Shown here one piece after another: positions 5,945 through 7,081 of a stretch of 7,081 bases of DNA; positions within the stretch are counted from its first letter, which is position 1; each line of letters starts with the position of its first letter. The translations under genes and the position numbers were made by a program. The stretch lies in assembly GCA_000432575.1 (NCBI GenBank), contig HF996827.1, forward strand, positions 1-7,081, read 5' to 3'. Under the pieces are notes generated by a model. The model worked only from the letters and a program-made list of their open reading frames with translations, made no database searches and was not told the DNA's origin. Source of the stretch: Clostridium sp. CAG:762. GTDB lineage: Bacteria > Bacillota_I > Bacilli_A > RF39 > UBA660.

Positions 5945-7081
5945 TTATCTAACAGATACTTTTTTTCTATAAATCGTAATTGATGCAATTGCAAGTACAC
6001 TGATAAGTGTTAATAATATATAACCAAATGTCGCATCAAATGTTTTTGGATTTTCTACGACTGGATTATTTATTACTTCTACATTATTATAAGTTATTCC
6101 ATAAGTAGAGAATTTATCAGTAAAAATATGTAATTCTTTATTAGCTTCATCTATATAGAATGTTTGATCCTTTAATTCAGTAGGCATCTTATCTAATTTA
6201 GTAAATTTATTTACTTCTTGACCATGATAACGATATAATTCTATTTTTTCTTTATTTAAAGCATCAAATGAAATAATGAAATGTAATACATTATCAGTAT
6301 TAGATAGTGTTTGTCCATTATTTTTTATTCCTATATTTAAGAATAATATCTCTTTATTTTTTGTTTCAGCAAGTATCTTATTTTGAGTTTCATTATTCTC
6401 CAATTTCTCTTCTTTTTGAACAATTACTTCTATTTGTCCATCTATTTTATCTAATCCATCTACTAATACATTTGGAGTATCCTTTCCAACTAGAACAGTA
6501 ACACTTCCAGTTTTAATTTCAGCATCAACTTTTAAATTTTTATCTAATACTTCTACTAATTTAGTAGTTGAATTATTACCATTTATAAATACAATATTGT
6601 ATTTTCCTTTTTCTACTTTAGTAAATTCATATTTACCTTCGTCATCAGCAGTAACAACCTTTAAAACATTACCACCTTGAATTAATTGAACCTTAGCATT
6701 ATTACCATTAGTAATTGTTCCACTAATAATAAATGTTCCTTCTACAACATTTATTGGACTTACAACATATTTTTCTTCACTAAATGTTACTTTATGTGCT
6801 GGTTTTAAATAAGAAACAGGATTAGCACTAAAAGTACCTCCAGATACTGCTATAGCACCTTTATAATCTAGTTCTTCAGATAATAAGAAGTTATTATTTC
6901 CTCTTGCAGAAACAAATTTACCACCTAGAATTTCAATTTTATTAACATTGGTTTTTTTAATATTTTTAGCTAAATATTCATATATACTAACAGCATTTTT
7001 ACTTGTAAATGTTCCGTCTTTAATGATTAATTCAATGTTACCATAATAATCCTTATTAGATTCTAATTGTAATGCTGCTCC
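5945..7081 (-). CDS. large cell-surface protein, C-terminal part, with atypical sortase signal (N-terminus beyond right edge)
   Basis: The minus-strand frame is open from the right edge to TAA at 5947-5945: 378 residues, 5' partial, residue 1 here being the first codon in the window. Residues about 15-105 carry short beta-helix-like coils (IIKDGTF at 19-25, IEILGGKF at 49-56, IAVSGGTFSANPVSYL at 77-92), typical of pectate-lyase-fold adhesins. Residues about 115-190 resemble a Cna-B/carboxypeptidase-regulatory domain (GTFIISGTI, then EGKYEFTKVEKGKYNIVF). Residues about 193-331 resemble a domain common before wall anchors in Bacillota, ending FSTYGITY (324-331). The C-terminus is a sorting signal: NPKTFD (344-349), a hydrophobic segment (about 350-371) and a basic tail RKKVSVR. 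The protein is therefore probably exported and covalently wall-attached by a sortase, though the motif departs from LPXTG. Adhesion or glycan binding is a guess. A TTG at 6403 is only an internal Leu codon, not a start. The gene ends in a clear terminator. Confidence 0.85.
   Translation of the reverse strand, partial: GAALQLESNKDYYGNIELIIKDGTFTSKNAVSIYEYLAKNIKKTNVNKIEILGGKFVSARGNNNFLLSEELDYKGAIAVSGGTFSANPVSYLKPAHKVTFSEEKYVVSPINVVEGTFIISGTITNGNNAKVQLIQGGNVLKVVTADDEGKYEFTKVEKGKYNIVFINGNNSTTKLVEVLDKNLKVDAEIKTGSVTVLVGKDTPNVLVDGLDKIDGQIEVIVQKEEKLENNETQNKILAETKNKEILFLNIGIKNNGQTLSNTDNVLHFIISFDALNKEKIELYRYHGQEVNKFTKLDKMPTELKDQTFYIDEANKELHIFTDKFSTYGITYNNVEVINNPVVENPKTFDATFGYILLTLISVLAIASITIYRKKVSVR
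6806..7030 (-). repeat. degenerate beta-helix-type protein repeats in the surface protein
   Basis: Three divergent repeats of the pattern I-x-I-x-G-G-T/K-F are seen in the encoded protein: IIKDGTFTS, IEILGGKFVS and IAVSGGTFSA (residues 19-27, 49-58 and 77-86 of the partial protein). They are spaced about 28-30 residues apart and the last continues NPVSYL. The similarity is in protein pattern rather than DNA, so this is an old structural repeat and not a recent duplication. More copies probably lie beyond the right edge. Confidence 0.55.

Noticed and set aside
5945..6403. A separate 152-aa protein starting at 6403
   Set aside because: The supposed start is a TTG Leu codon, and the same frame is open without a stop all the way to the right edge, so it is the C-terminus of a larger protein.
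6307..6501. Plus-strand open frame of 64 codons opposite the surface protein
   Set aside because: It is a low-complexity Phe/Leu-rich shadow of a continuous minus-strand coding frame, without translation signals.
1..7081. CRISPR array, tRNA or rRNA genes, insertion sequences, or an alternative genetic code
   Set aside because: No spaced direct DNA repeats, structured RNA genes or transposase frames were seen. All complete frames end in TAA or TAG, and the Trp codons checked are TGG, so reassigned TGA is not indicated.

Overview
The window looks like chromosomal DNA from a low-GC Gram-positive bacterium (Bacillota, Bacilli or Mollicutes-related; an uncultured gut lineage would fit, but the sequence cannot fix the genus). 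The reasons are the AT-rich composition, strong AGGAG-type ribosome binding sites, a Firmicutes-type ParE, a sortase-type surface protein and stop codons that are all TAA or TAG. Tryptophan codons checked are TGG, so the standard bacterial code fits.

Every supported gene is on the minus strand, so transcription runs from right to left. From the right edge: (1) 7081-5945 is the C-terminal 378 residues of a large cell-surface protein with beta-helix-like repeats, a Cna-B/carboxypeptidase-regulatory-like domain and an atypical wall-sorting signal (NPKTFD), closed by an intrinsic terminator. (2) 5876-4608 is a complete mtaB, a tRNA methylthiotransferase gene, with its own extended -10 promoter and a terminator. 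(3) From a promoter embedded in that terminator runs a tight four-gene cluster: a small Asn-rich unknown protein of 88 aa, RNase HII fused in frame to a type IV prepilin-like domain, parE, and a DUF262-HNH nuclease. The gaps are 3, 9 and 17 bases, and no terminator is visible inside. The last 78 bases at the left edge hold no clear terminator, a weak promoter-like element and a ribosome-binding-like sequence, so another minus-strand gene probably starts at or just beyond the left edge.

How the genes relate: RNase HII, ParE and MtaB are housekeeping functions (ribonucleotide removal, chromosome decatenation, tRNA modification). The surface protein and the DUF262-HNH protein are accessory functions (envelope and probable defence). 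The DUF262-HNH gene sits directly after parE, where many Bacillota carry parC.

The most unusual feature is the RNase HII-prepilin fusion. A full-length RNase HII reads without a stop into a canonical prepilin cleavage and membrane motif, and no ATG, GTG or TTG lies in frame near the junction. The pilin part can therefore only be made as part of the RNase HII protein. Because prepilin leaders lie on the cytoplasmic side, cleavage would be expected to release a free RNase HII and a mature pilin, making the enzyme a giant leader peptide. This is inference. A sequencing or assembly error removing a stop and start is the main alternative.
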